Shown: positions 42,431-51,130, counted from the first letter of the stretch. The stretch is DNA of 64,000 nt from Shimia sp039969785 (GCF_039969785.1 NZ_JBDVNC010000022.1:274147-338146), one strand, 5' to 3'. Numbers and translations: made by a program. Notes: generated by a model from the sequence alone, not told the origin.

Positions 42431-44857
42431 TCAACCGTGAAGGCCAAGGTCGTTGGCGGTTTTCCAAATCCGCCAGTGGTCATGCGGCATGTTGGTGTGC
42501 GTGTTGCCAAACGGGCGGAACGCATCTTGCACTGCGTTCGAGAAACACGGAACCCCGCCCACATGCGGGCTTTCCCCCACGCCTTTGGCACCGATCGGGT
42601 GATGCGGAGACGGCGTTACGGTAAAGTCGGTCTCGTAATTGGGCACTTCCCATGCCGTTGGCAGAAAGAAGTCCATCAACGTTCCGGTTTTAACGTTGCC
42701 CATGTCGTCATAAGCAATCTCTTGCCCCAAGGCGACGGCCAGCGCTTCGGTCAGTCCCCCATGCACCTGTCCTTCGATAATCATCGGGTTGATCCGAGTG
42801 CCGCAATCATCAAGCGCATAGAAGCGGCGGATATCCGGCACCCCAGTATCAACATCGATGTCCATGACACAGACATAAGCCCCAAACGGGTAAGTCATAT
42901 TGGGCGGATCGTAATAACTGACTGCTTCCAGTCCTGGTTCGATTCCTGGAATGGCTTGATTGTAGGCGGCAAAGGCGATTTCTTTCATCGTCTTGAACTT
43001 CTCAGGCACGCCCTTGACAACAAACCGATCCACATCGAATTCCACGTCGTCGTCGTGGACCTCAAGTAAGTAGGCCGCGATCATCTGAGCCTTGGCGCGG
43101 ATCTTGCGACCGGCCATGGCCGTGGCCGCTCCTGCGACCGGCGTTGAGCGAGAGCCGTAAGTACCGAGACCATACGGCGCGGTATCGGTGTCACCTTCTT
43201 CTATAGTGATGCTGTCGGCAGGAAGCCCAATCTCGGACGCGAGGATTTGCGCGAACGTCGTCGCGTGCCCTTGTCCTTGGGAGATTGTACCGAGGCGCGC
43301 AATCGCTGACCCAGTTGGGTGGATGCGAATCTCGCAGCTATCGAACATCCCAAGCCCAAGAATGTCACAGTTCTTGACTGGCCCGGCGCCGACGATTTCT
43401 GTGAAGAAGCTAAGGCCAATGCCCATCAACTTGCGCGTCTTACCTGCTTTGAAGTCTTCCACACGCTGCGCTTGTTCAGCCCTCAAACCGTCATAGTCGA
43501 CAGCCTTCAAGGCCTTTTCCCAAGCGGTGTGGTAATCACCGCTATCGTATTCCCAGCCGAGTGCAGCGGTATAAGGGAACTGTTCTTTCTTGATAAAGTT
43601 GATCCGGCGCAACTCTGCAGCGTCCATGTCTAGCTTTATTGCGAGAACTTCGATCATACGTTCAATGAAGTACACAGCCTCGGTCACCCGGAACGAACAG
43701 CGATAGCTGACGCCGCCGGGGGCTTTGTTGGTGTAGACACCGTCTACCTCAAGATAAGCGGTTGGGATGTCATAAGAACCCGTGCAGATGTTCATGAATC
43801 CTGCCGGAAACTTAGTGGGGTCTGCACAAGCGTCAAAACCGCCGTGATCGGCTGTCACATGGCAATGCAAGCCAGTGATCTTACCTTCGGGTGTCGCACT
43901 GATCTTGCCCTTCATCCAGTAATCACGCGCAAAAGCGGTGGTCATCAGATTGTCCATGCGGTCTTCAATCCACTTAACTGGTTTGCCCGTTACAATGGAG
44001 GCCACAACCGAGCAGACATAGCCGGGGTAGGCACCAACTTTATTACCAAACCCGCCGCCGATATCGGGCGAGATGACGCGGATGTTGTGTTCTTCAATGC
44101 CGGAAATTAGCGACACGATCGTACGGATTGCGTGCGGCGCTTGGAACGTGCCCCACAGTGTTAGCTTGCCATTGACCTTGTCCATTGAAGCGACACAGCC
44201 ACAGGTTTCCAGCGGGCAAGGGTGCGTTCGGTGATAGTACATGCTTTCTTCAGCGACGACTTCCGCATTGGCGATGACCTCATTCGTTGGGTCTTTGTCG
44301 CCTGCTTCCCATGTAAAAATGTGATTTGGGTGCTTGCGCGGGCCGTGGGCACCATCGATGGCCTTACCGCTCTCGTCCACCGTATCTTCGCGTAATACAA
44401 CGTCTGATTTTAGCGCTTCGAACGGGTTAACAAGCACGGGCAGTTCTTCGTAGTCAACCTCAACCAACTCAATGCCGTCAGCGGCGGAATAGCGATCTTC
44501 GGCCACAACGAACGCAACTTCCTGGCCTTGAAACAGCACCTTGCCGTCAGCCAGCACCATCTGTTTGTCGCCCGCGAGCGTCGGCATCCAATGCAGACCG
44601 AGAGGTTCAAGATCGGCAGCGGTCAGTACGGCCAAGACACCAGGCACCTCTAAGGCTGCGGCAGTGTCGATGCTTTTGATGCGCGCATGCGCGTAAGGAG
44701 AGCGCACAAAATCTCCAAACAGCATCCCGTCTAGTTTCACGTCATCGACGTAGTTACCTTTACCTTGTGTGAAACGGGCGTCTTCGACGCGCTTGCGCGA
44801 ACAGCCCATGCCCTTGAGGTTATCGACTCGTTCTTCGCGTGTGACTTCGTCTTTCAT
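42431..44857 (-). CDS. coxL: Aerobic carbon monoxide dehydrogenase large subunit, form I
   Basis: An 808-residue molybdenum hydroxylase subunit that oxidises CO with water to CO2. The ATG at 44857 overlaps the coxS stop (ATGA) and has GGAGG 10-11 bp upstream. Residues 384-390 read S-Y-R-C-S-F-R. The Cys387 loop marks form I, true CO dehydrogenase, against the A-Y-R-G-A-G-R of form II; the first residue is Ser where Ala is usual. The C-terminal G-V-G-E-S contains the catalytic Glu. I-G-G-G-F-G-N-K at about 266-273 is the cofactor loop. Length matches the 809 residues typical of CoxL. Confidence 0.96.
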   Translation of the reverse strand: MKDEVTREERVDNLKGMGCSRKRVEDARFTQGKGNYVDDVKLDGMLFGDFVRSPYAHARIKSIDTAAALEVPGVLAVLTAADLEPLGLHWMPTLAGDKQMVLADGKVLFQGQEVAFVVAEDRYSAADGIELVEVDYEELPVLVNPFEALKSDVVLREDTVDESGKAIDGAHGPRKHPNHIFTWEAGDKDPTNEVIANAEVVAEESMYYHRTHPCPLETCGCVASMDKVNGKLTLWGTFQAPHAIRTIVSLISGIEEHNIRVISPDIGGGFGNKVGAYPGYVCSVVASIVTGKPVKWIEDRMDNLMTTAFARDYWMKGKISATPEGKITGLHCHVTADHGGFDACADPTKFPAGFMNICTGSYDIPTAYLEVDGVYTNKAPGGVSYRCSFRVTEAVYFIERMIEVLAIKLDMDAAELRRINFIKKEQFPYTAALGWEYDSGDYHTAWEKALKAVDYDGLRAEQAQRVEDFKAGKTRKLMGIGLSFFTEIVGAGPVKNCDILGLGMFDSCEIRIHPTGSAIARLGTISQGQGHATTFAQILASEIGLPADSITIEEGDTDTAPYGLGTYGSRSTPVAGAATAMAGRKIRAKAQMIAAYLLEVHDDDVEFDVDRFVVKGVPEKFKTMKEIAFAAYNQAIPGIEPGLEAVSYYDPPNMTYPFGAYVCVMDIDVDTGVPDIRRFYALDDCGTRINPMIIEGQVHGGLTEALAVALGQEIAYDDMGNVKTGTLMDFFLPTAWEVPNYETDFTVTPSPHHPIGAKGVGESPHVGGVPCFSNAVQDAFRPFGNTHTNMPHDHWRIWKTANDLGLHG

Positions 44858-45348
44858 TCTGCGGCCTCCTTCGCGGCTGACATTTCCGTGGCCGCAGCCT
44901 GAATAGATTTCACAATGTTTTGGTAGCCTGTGCAGCGGCAGATATTGCCTGCCATGCCAAAGCGGATTTCTTCTTCGGTCGGATTGGGGATTTCCTCCAA
45001 CAACTTCGTGGCGCGTGTGATCATACCCGGAGTGCAATAACCACATTGGAGGCCGTGGTGTTCTTTGAACGCCTCCTGCAAAGGATGCAGATCGTCCGGT
45101 CCGCCGATGCCTTCGATGGTCGTTATGTCTTTTCCATTGGCTTGCGCGACGAACATGGTGCAGGCTTTGACTGATTTACCATCGATGGTGACTGTGCAAG
45201 CACCGCAGTGTGAGGTTTCACACCCGATATGTGGCCCAGTGATGTTAAGCCGTTCGCGCAGCGTGTAAATCAGAAGTTCGCGGGGTTCGGCGAGGAATTC
45301 CTCTTCCTTCCCATTCACTGTGATGGCGTAGTGTTGTTTCTTTGACAT
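44854..45348 (-). CDS. coxS: Aerobic carbon monoxide dehydrogenase small (iron-sulfur) subunit
   Basis: A 164-residue protein with two 2Fe-2S clusters that carry electrons from Mo to FAD. The plant-type cluster is C-E-T-S-H-C-G-A-C with a distal Cys in V-K-A-C. The helical cluster is C-G-Y-C-T-P-G with C-R-C-T-G-Y. The ATG at 45348 is preceded by GGGAGA at a distance of 7 bp. It lies 11 bp after coxM and overlaps coxL by 4 bp. Confidence 0.96.
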   Translation of the reverse strand: MSKKQHYAITVNGKEEEFLAEPRELLIYTLRERLNITGPHIGCETSHCGACTVTIDGKSVKACTMFVAQANGKDITTIEGIGGPDDLHPLQEAFKEHHGLQCGYCTPGMITRATKLLEEIPNPTEEEIRFGMAGNICRCTGYQNIVKSIQAAATEMSAAKEAAE

Positions 45349-45359
45349 GGTGGTTCTCC

Positions 45360-46214
45360 CTACGCCCGCGACCAAGCGCGTGCGATGGCGCGGTGTAAGA
45401 TGACACCTGCGACGTGGATCTTGAATGCGATGGGGCCGCGGTTGTCTTCAGTTGGGTCGATGTCGTCAAGCATGGCGGCAACGGCAACAGACAAAGCCGC
45501 ATCATCCACCGTCGTGCCAACAAGTGCAGCACCTGCAGCTTCGGAAAACACCGGTGTGTCGCTAAGGTTAGTCATCGCAATGGATGCAGAAACACAAGAC
45601 CCACCATCTTTGACAATCTGCACCGCCGCCGCGGCAGTTGCATAGTCACCGATCTTACGCTTTTGTTTTTCGTAAGCGTAACCACCTTTAGGCAGTGGGA
45701 TCGTGACACGGGTCAGGACCTCTTCGTCTTCGCGGGCGGTCATATAGGCGGCTTCGTAAAAATCGCGCGCGGGAATATCGCGTTCGCCATTTGCACCAAC
45801 GATCGAAAAAAAAGCGTCGAGGCACTGCATCAACCCCGGCATGTCATTGCCCGGATCACCGTTCGCAACGTTACCGCCAACAGTGCCCATGTAACGGACC
45901 TGGGGATCAGCGATCTGCAACGCTGCCTCGCGCAGGATTGGGGCCGAGGCGGCCAAACCGCTGTGATCAATTATATCCGCCTGCGTGACCAAAGCACCAA
46001 TGCGGATGCCGTCCTCAGTGATTTCGATATCGGACATTCCGCCCACATCTTGTAGGTCGATCAGATGGGGAACATCTGCCATCCGCAACTTCATCATTGG
46101 GATCAGACTGTGACCTCCCGCCATGACACGCGCGTCATCCCCATGTTCTTCGAGAATGGATAGAACCCCGTCCATATTCTTGGGGCGATAGTATTCAAAT
46201 GCGGCTGGAATCAT
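45360..46214 (-). CDS. coxM: Aerobic carbon monoxide dehydrogenase medium (FAD) subunit
   Basis: A 284-residue FAD subunit. The ATG at 46214 gives I-P-A-A-F-E-Y-Y-R-P and has GGGAGG 6-7 bp upstream. FAD-binding motifs are A-G-G-H-S-L-I-P-M-M-K-L-R and T-V-G-G-N-V-A-N-G-D-P-G-N-D, both diagnostic of CoxM. It is the first structural gene, 114 bp after coxC; that gap holds two candidate regulatory motifs. Confidence 0.96.
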   Translation of the reverse strand: MIPAAFEYYRPKNMDGVLSILEEHGDDARVMAGGHSLIPMMKLRMADVPHLIDLQDVGGMSDIEITEDGIRIGALVTQADIIDHSGLAASAPILREAALQIADPQVRYMGTVGGNVANGDPGNDMPGLMQCLDAFFSIVGANGERDIPARDFYEAAYMTAREDEEVLTRVTIPLPKGGYAYEKQKRKIGDYATAAAAVQIVKDGGSCVSASIAMTNLSDTPVFSEAAGAALVGTTVDDAALSVAVAAMLDDIDPTEDNRGPIAFKIHVAGVILHRAIARAWSRA

Positions 46215-46259
46215 CGGCTTCCTCCCTAAAAGCGATTGTTCTTGCTTGAGAGGAAGACA

Positions 46260-46275
46260 GCATACGTCCGTATGC
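46260..46275. promoter_or_regulatory. Perfect inverted repeat upstream of coxM
   Basis: GCATACG TC CGTATGC, 7-bp arms with a 2-bp centre, ending 46 bp before the coxM start. It could be an operator or part of an mRNA leader structure. Confidence 0.5.
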
Positions 46276-46313
46276 CGAAGCACTAGAAAATCATTGAATT
46301 ACTGGTCTTTTGC

Positions 46314-46343
46314 ACGAAATGCACCGCTTTACGCACCAACTGC
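46314..46343 (-). promoter_or_regulatory. LytTR-type direct repeat upstream of coxM
   Basis: On the minus strand GCAGTTGGT (46343-46335) and GCATTTCGT (46322-46314) lie exactly 21 bp apart. They match the 9-bp LytTR consensus (W M M G T T N R K) at 8 and 7 positions. The first repeat overlaps the end of coxC, which encodes a LytTR protein. Confidence 0.55.
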
Positions 46344-47441
46344 ACCGTTGTGCGATGCCAATGCATCTTGAGTCACTTTCAGCTTGGAACGGCTTACTGG
46401 GACGGGAGGCAAATTCTGTCCATCAAAGATGCAGCGTCCCTTTTCCTTGGTCCGTTCAAATTTTGATACCCTGGCCGGATTCACAAGATAGCTCCGATGA
46501 GTTTGCAAGAACCCTAATGGCAGGAGGCGGCTTGAAGCTTCCGTAACTGGCCAAACACAAAAGAGACGCTCATCATCGGTGTACACTTGAGTGTAGTGAC
46601 CATCCGCACGCACAAAGGAAACATCTTCGTAGCGAATGAAGACTTTTCCACCGTCGCGTTCGCAGGGTAGTCGCAATCCACCAGTTGTCTGCAATTGAGC
46701 ACTATCGTTCAACTCAGTTCGGCTGTCTGGTACGATTAGGTACGTCACGCTGACCCACAAGCAAGCACCAAAAATTACAAAGCTAAAAAAGATAACCCCA
46801 AGTGCAAGGGTTTCATTGCTCATGGATGGTCCGAAATCGGACGTATTGGGTTCCGCGATAAAGTTGGTTCCTGCCATCGCCAGAAAATGGACCGAACAAA
46901 CAGCTACGGCAAAACAGACTGTTCCCAGCAAGATATTGCGATTTGTCCGCTGCCCGTAGGCGATCCAGAATGCCAGCATGCACAGGCCAATCGCGACAAT
47001 CGATGACAGGACGACACCCGATGTCGTGTGGATGGCGCGGCAGAGTTCCAATCCGGCCATTCCAATGTAGTGCATAACTAAAATTCCAACGCCAACGATA
47101 CCACCCGCCGCAGCTATGATCTTTGGCGTGCGTTCAGCAAAGTGAAGCAGAATTAGGGCCCCACCAACAAGCAGGATCGCGCAAAGGGCCGAAACAAGCG
47201 TAATCGCCGCGTCATAGTAGAATTGAATGGGTAGTTTGAGCCCCAGCATGGCGACAAAATGCATCGCCCAAATTCCGCCCCCCAATGCGATCGCTGCGAG
47301 CGCGACAGTCGCCTTCTTCTGAAACATCGGCTTTTCAGAAAGGTCTCTTGTTAGCGACAGTCCTGTGAATCCAGCCACAAGCGAGACGATACACGACATT
47401 GAAATCAAAAAGCTGCTGTGACTGACATTCAAAAATTCCAT
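46329..47441 (-). CDS. coxC: CoxC-like MHYT-LytTR membrane regulator
   Basis: A 370-residue protein with an N-terminal MHYT sensor domain and a C-terminal LytTR DNA-binding domain, the architecture of CoxC and CoxH of Oligotropha. About seven membrane helices span residues 1-245. The three MHYT-type motifs are W-A-M-H-F-V-A-M, L-V-M-H-Y-I-G-M and S-V-H-F-L-A-M, whose His and Met residues are thought to bind metal and perhaps gases. The LytTR domain (about 265-360) has F-V-R-A-D-G-H-Y-T-Q-V-Y and Q-T-H-R-S-Y-L-V-N. It lies just upstream of coxM on the same strand and probably controls it. The start could also be a TTG at 47459. Confidence 0.9.
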   Translation of the reverse strand: MEFLNVSHSSFLISMSCIVSLVAGFTGLSLTRDLSEKPMFQKKATVALAAIALGGGIWAMHFVAMLGLKLPIQFYYDAAITLVSALCAILLVGGALILLHFAERTPKIIAAAGGIVGVGILVMHYIGMAGLELCRAIHTTSGVVLSSIVAIGLCMLAFWIAYGQRTNRNILLGTVCFAVAVCSVHFLAMAGTNFIAEPNTSDFGPSMSNETLALGVIFFSFVIFGACLWVSVTYLIVPDSRTELNDSAQLQTTGGLRLPCERDGGKVFIRYEDVSFVRADGHYTQVYTDDERLFCVWPVTEASSRLLPLGFLQTHRSYLVNPARVSKFERTKEKGRCIFDGQNLPPVPVSRSKLKVTQDALASHNGAVGA

Positions 47442-47454
47442 AGCGCGCAAGATG

Positions 47455-47484
47455 ACCAACTCTTAGTCGCATTGCAAACACTGC
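47455..47484 (-). promoter_or_regulatory. Weaker LytTR-like repeat before coxC
   Basis: Minus-strand AGAGTTGGT (47463-47455) matches the LytTR consensus well. The word 21 bp upstream, GCAGTGTTT (47484-47476), matches only in part. The position is 14-43 bp before the coxC ATG, fitting autoregulation. Confidence 0.3.
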
Positions 47485-47725
47485 AGACTGTCGCTCTCGA
47501 CAATCTTACATCAAAACGTGAAAGTCATTGCCCCGATGACGGGCCTAATGCGTCGATGCCAAAACAGCTTTAGGTTGATTTGCAAACACGTATAGACACT
47601 AATGTGTGTTGGAACTGTTTGAACTTTGGACCCTGTGCCACCGGCCGACGTAAAACACACTTACGTCTATTTTACACCGGCAAACGGCAAGAACCGTCCA
47701 CCAACATTATTCAAATGTCGATGCG
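47485..47725. other. No gene recognised upstream of coxC
   Basis: Intergenic sequence that probably holds the coxC promoter. I see no reading frame with a known family and no strong hairpin. Confidence 0.5.
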
Positions 47726-48071
47726 CTAGGCAATACTCAGTGCCTCTACCGGTTCGACCCCCACGTAGCAGACGGTGCTATCGACCTGTATAGTCTCGCA
47801 GAACTCGGGCAGATCTGAGGTTGCCAGTTTTTCTGTATATCTCCGCCGCTTTGGTCTTACGAAGAGAGTGCGCGCCGTAGCCGCTCGTCTCCGGCACGAT
47901 TGCTGTTACTCGATCGCGAATGCAATCTTCACTCACTGGATCTGTCACGTTCGGCCGGACGAGATCACAGCCGCGCAGCTCGCAATCGATCACAACGTAG
48001 AACAATCCGAGATCACGAAGATTGCCGCTCATCTCAAGTCTTTCTTGGACAGCCCAAACTTGCTTTGGCAA
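47726..48071 (-). pseudogene. Tyrosine recombinase (integrase) remnant
   Basis: Minus-strand reading begins MPKQVWAVQERLEMSGNLRD and L-R-G-C-D-L-V-R, the usual start of a small integrase common in Alphaproteobacteria. It then jumps to Y-G-A-H-S-L-R-K-T-K-A-A-E-I-Y-R-K-T-G-N-L-R, the catalytic H-x-x-R region, so about 60-70 central residues are lost. After a frameshift the tail S-T-V-C-Y-V-G-V-E-P-V-E-A-L-S-I-A runs to a TAG at 47726. In intact relatives S-T-V-R-Y-L-G contains the catalytic Tyr. Confidence 0.72.
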
Positions 48072-48627
48072 GAGCAGTCGTTTCTGAACGATGTTCCGTC
48101 CCTTGTTCCAGACTCAGCATTTTGGGCTCGACTGAGACATTCGCTGTGCCGAGCACTATTGGCCACTTGTGGCAATCTCACCGTTCGCTGCATCGACCAC
48201 GAACAGGCTATGTGTACGAAACAGAGCGGGCCTGTTCGCCGTGTTCGGCGGCCAAACCTATCATCATCTGAACGAAGATGCCGTTGTCGCTCCACCAAAA
48301 CTTCTTGGTTGCAACGGCGCTGATATGCAGAGGTTTGGTGTGAGTGGTCATGTCGAACGTCAACGACAGCACACATGCTTTACGATACCAATGGCGTGGC
48401 AATGTCGCGGAACCTGACAGGTGATGATACGCGTAGGAAAGGCTGCTTGCCTGCCCCGCGTTGCAATCGAATCATAGCCTTTCAATTTTCCGTGACAAAA
48501 CCGTCAGCCCCCTCCAATAATTTTACAAACTAGTACAGGTTGGAAAGCCCACAAGTTAGATTTCCTCCGTCTCGGTAACCTCAAAATTTGCAGCACAAAA
48601 CATAACTGCAAGGACAGGTCGCGCAAT
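48072..48627. other. Degenerate region without a recognisable gene
   Basis: Upstream of the integrase remnant. Several short overlapping frames exist (for example minus strand 48208-48402), but none shows a family I know, a ribosome site or consistent codon use. It is probably decayed mobile DNA plus the promoter region of the transporter gene at 48628. Confidence 0.45.
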
Positions 48628-49851
48628 ATGAATAGGCCGCTCGTTTTCGCGTGCATCGCTCTTTTCGCCCTAATCGTTGCAGCATTTGGCGAGCGAGGTG
48701 GTGCAATGGCAGGTGCGGCAATGATTGGTGGGCTGGCCGGGTTTGCTTTGTATCATGCGTCATTTGGATTCACCGCCGCATGGCGCAGGATTGTCAGGGA
48801 AAAGAGGGGGGCGGGGCTGCGCGCGCAAATGCTGCTGATCGGTTTGACCTGCTTGATCTCCTTTCCGCTGTTTCAGTATGGCGAGATGATTGGGATAGCA
48901 GCGCGCGGCAATACTCTCCCGATGGGCTTGGCCAGCGCCTTTGGCGCGTTCGTCTTCGGCACAGGCATGCAGATTGGAGGGGGCTGCGCGTCTGGTACTC
49001 TATTCACCGTTGGTGGCGGTTCGACCCGGATGATCGTGACACTTGTGTTTTTTATTGCTGGCTCTGTCATCGCCACGGCACACTGGGAATTCTGGACGCG
49101 CCCGATCGCTGATCCAACACTGGTCGACCCGGCATATGCGATCGTCAAAGACATTGTCACGACGCGTCTGAACAACAACCGCGGCATATCGTTGGTGACG
49201 GAATTTGGAGCGTTTGGTGCTCTGGGTTTAATGGCCATTTTGCTTGGGTTGATTGCGTCAGGCTCAGCGCTTATCGAGCGGCGTGTACATGGCGCGCTTG
49301 AGCTTGCGAAACCTACGCAATCTCTATTAACGGGCCCATGGTCGCTGCTCGCCGGTGCGGTAGCGCTTGCCATCGTCGGCGTTCTCTGCCTCATCGTTCT
49401 TGGCCGCCCCTGGGGTGTTACTGCCGGTTTTGCCCTGTGGGGTGCTAAGGCCTATGAAACAATAGGTGGGGACGTCTCGGACTGGATCTATTGGAGTGGC
49501 TGGCGCAGGCAACAGTTGAATGCCTCTCTCCTTGCCAATGGCACTTCGGTAATGAATTTCGGCATCGTGTTCGGTGCGATGATTGCCGCAGCTCTGGCCG
49601 GGAAATTCTCGCCGGTCTGGAAGCTGTCGACGAAAGATATCCTGACCGCAGTTATTGGTGGTCTTTTGATGGGATATGGCGCCCGACTTGCTTATGGCTG
49701 CAATATCGGTGCCTATCTCGGCGGATTGGTCTCTGGTTCGCTTCACGGCTGGTGGTGGTTAGTTTGGGGTTTCGCCGGAAGCTATCTCGGCGTCTGGCTC
49801 CGCAATAAACTGGCGATGGACCCACCGCTTTCCCCCAACCCAAACATGTGA
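48628..49851 (+). CDS. YeeE/YedE family sulfur (thiosulfate) transporter
   Basis: A 407-residue inner-membrane protein with about ten hydrophobic segments in two homologous halves. Both halves carry the hallmark Cys motifs, G-G-G-C-A-S-G-T-L (about residue 117) and A-Y-G-C-N-I-G-A-Y (about 350). In TsuA-type proteins these Cys residues relay thiosulfate across the membrane. The gene is 9 bp before a DUF302 gene, and YHS and esterase genes follow on the same strand. Import of a reduced sulfur compound is the likely role. Confidence 0.9.
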   Translation: MNRPLVFACIALFALIVAAFGERGGAMAGAAMIGGLAGFALYHASFGFTAAWRRIVREKRGAGLRAQMLLIGLTCLISFPLFQYGEMIGIAARGNTLPMGLASAFGAFVFGTGMQIGGGCASGTLFTVGGGSTRMIVTLVFFIAGSVIATAHWEFWTRPIADPTLVDPAYAIVKDIVTTRLNNNRGISLVTEFGAFGALGLMAILLGLIASGSALIERRVHGALELAKPTQSLLTGPWSLLAGAVALAIVGVLCLIVLGRPWGVTAGFALWGAKAYETIGGDVSDWIYWSGWRRQQLNASLLANGTSVMNFGIVFGAMIAAALAGKFSPVWKLSTKDILTAVIGGLLMGYGARLAYGCNIGAYLGGLVSGSLHGWWWLVWGFAGSYLGVWLRNKLAMDPPLSPNPNM

Positions 49852-49860
49852 GTACAAACA

Positions 49861-50340
49861 GTGCGCTACGTTATCCCATTCGCTTTTTCACTTATCATGG
49901 CATTTGCCCTGACTGTGACATCTGTCAACGCTGATCCAAAAAAACGGCAAGGGTGGGAAGTACATCCAACCAGCCTTTCTTACACAGACCTGATTGACCG
50001 GGTGAAATCTGCAGCAAAAATGAACAAGATGGGTGTTGTCACTCAGGCGGGCCCGACAGGTGCCGCCAAATCCCGTGGTGTTACAATCCCGGGAAACCGC
50101 GTCATCGGCATTTTCAACAACGTCTTTGCAGTAGAACTGCTGTCCGCCTCGGAAAGCGCAATGATCGAAGCGCCGGTGCGGTTCTACATCACAGAGCAGC
50201 AGGATGGCACAGCAACCCTGTCCTACAAGACGCCGACTCTGGTTTTTTTGCCCTATGCCGACGACAGCCCGGAGGTCATGAAAATTGCTGCAAGGTTGGA
50301 TGAGGTGTTCGCCAAAATCGCCGAACAGGCGATCAGGTAA
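49861..50340 (+). CDS. Exported DUF302-family protein
   Basis: A 159-residue protein with a signal peptide (residues 1-24, cut near VNADPKK). The DUF302 fold follows, with S-Y-T-D-L-I-D-R-V-K-S-A-A (as in S-x-x-E-T-x-x-R-L) and F-N-N-V-F-A-V-E-L-L and V-R-F-Y-I-T-E. The start is a GTG 9 bp after the transporter stop. DUF302 proteins occur near sulfur and redox genes, but the reaction is unknown. About 265 bp without a recognisable gene follow. Confidence 0.82.
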   Translation: MRYVIPFAFSLIMAFALTVTSVNADPKKRQGWEVHPTSLSYTDLIDRVKSAAKMNKMGVVTQAGPTGAAKSRGVTIPGNRVIGIFNNVFAVELLSASESAMIEAPVRFYITEQQDGTATLSYKTPTLVFLPYADDSPEVMKIAARLDEVFAKIAEQAIR

Positions 50341-50606
50341 TTCTTTGTGCCGGAGCTTATCGAAAACGCATTGGCTTTGGCGCGTGATGGCAGTTTGAGA
50401 TGTTGGTTCGGCATTTCGCACAAGACACGTGCCCAGGTTTTGGGGCGAAACAACCTTCACCCAGATGCCAATGATGCGCCAGCGTTCACAAAGTACATCA
50501 GTTCAAATTTGCGCCAGAATTTGTGATGGTTCGTTGTGTATCCTTGGCCGTCCGACCGCAATATAGTTCCCACAACAACCACCTCAACGAAGACTGGACA
50601 CATTTC

Positions 50607-51122
50607 ATGAAAACACTCATTCTCTCTTCCGCCTTTTCGATATTGGCGTCTGTTGCATTGGCAGGTCCGCAGTATCTCGACAGTACCAACTTTGCGGTCT
50701 CGGGATATGATGTGGTGGCGTATTTCGATCTTGAACAACAGCCTGTTGGCACGGTTCAGCCTGAAGGTGTGAAAGGCCACAAAGACATTACAGCGGACCA
50801 CAACAACGCAACTTTTGCCTTTTCGTCAGCGGAAAACCGAGACAAGTTTCTCGCTAGCCCGGATAAATATGCACCTCAGTACGATGGTCACTGCGCCTAT
50901 GGTGTGTCCAAAGGCGGCAAGGTTCCTGGCAATCCAAACCTTTGGCGCATTGTAGACGGCAAGCTTTATCTCAACATCACCAAGAATGTGGTGGGGTTCT
51001 GGGAAGAGGACATTCCTGGAAACTTGTCCCTGGCGAACAATAACTGGGTCGGAATAGAACCTGCAGATGCGTCGACAAGTGTCATCCCCAATTTTGAATC
51101 TAACGCGCCAGTCACCAACTAA
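50607..51122 (+). CDS. Exported YHS-domain protein
   Basis: A 171-residue protein with a signal peptide (MKTLILSSAFSILASVALAG). The ATG at 50607 is chosen because it begins that signal. The YHS domain covers about residues 25-100: F-A-V-S-G-Y-D-V-V-A-Y-F, F-A-F-S-S-A-E-N-R-D-K-F-L-A-S-P-D-K-Y-A-P-Q-Y-D-G-H-C-A-Y-G. In such domains the Cys may bind metal. Periplasmic YHS proteins are often neighbours of thiol and metal redox systems. A terminator hairpin follows 8 bp after the stop. Confidence 0.87.
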   Translation: MKTLILSSAFSILASVALAGPQYLDSTNFAVSGYDVVAYFDLEQQPVGTVQPEGVKGHKDITADHNNATFAFSSAENRDKFLASPDKYAPQYDGHCAYGVSKGGKVPGNPNLWRIVDGKLYLNITKNVVGFWEEDIPGNLSLANNNWVGIEPADASTSVIPNFESNAPVTN

Positions 51123-51130
51123 ACCCCTGT

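Noticed and set aside
42431..45046. CoxMSL as nicotinate or xanthine dehydrogenase serving the pyridine island
   Set aside because: The S-Y-R-C-S-F-R loop and the complete cox accessory set identify form I CO dehydrogenase. The operator motif of the pyridine island is not found before it.
44858..45046. A 63-residue N-terminal extension of CoxL
   Set aside because: The extension overlaps coxS in another frame and has no homology. The ATG at 44857 has a strong ribosome site and the usual ATGA overlap.
48029..48402. Minus-strand frames upstream of the integrase remnant as genes
   Set aside because: They overlap each other in different frames, lack ribosome sites and contain no known family pattern.
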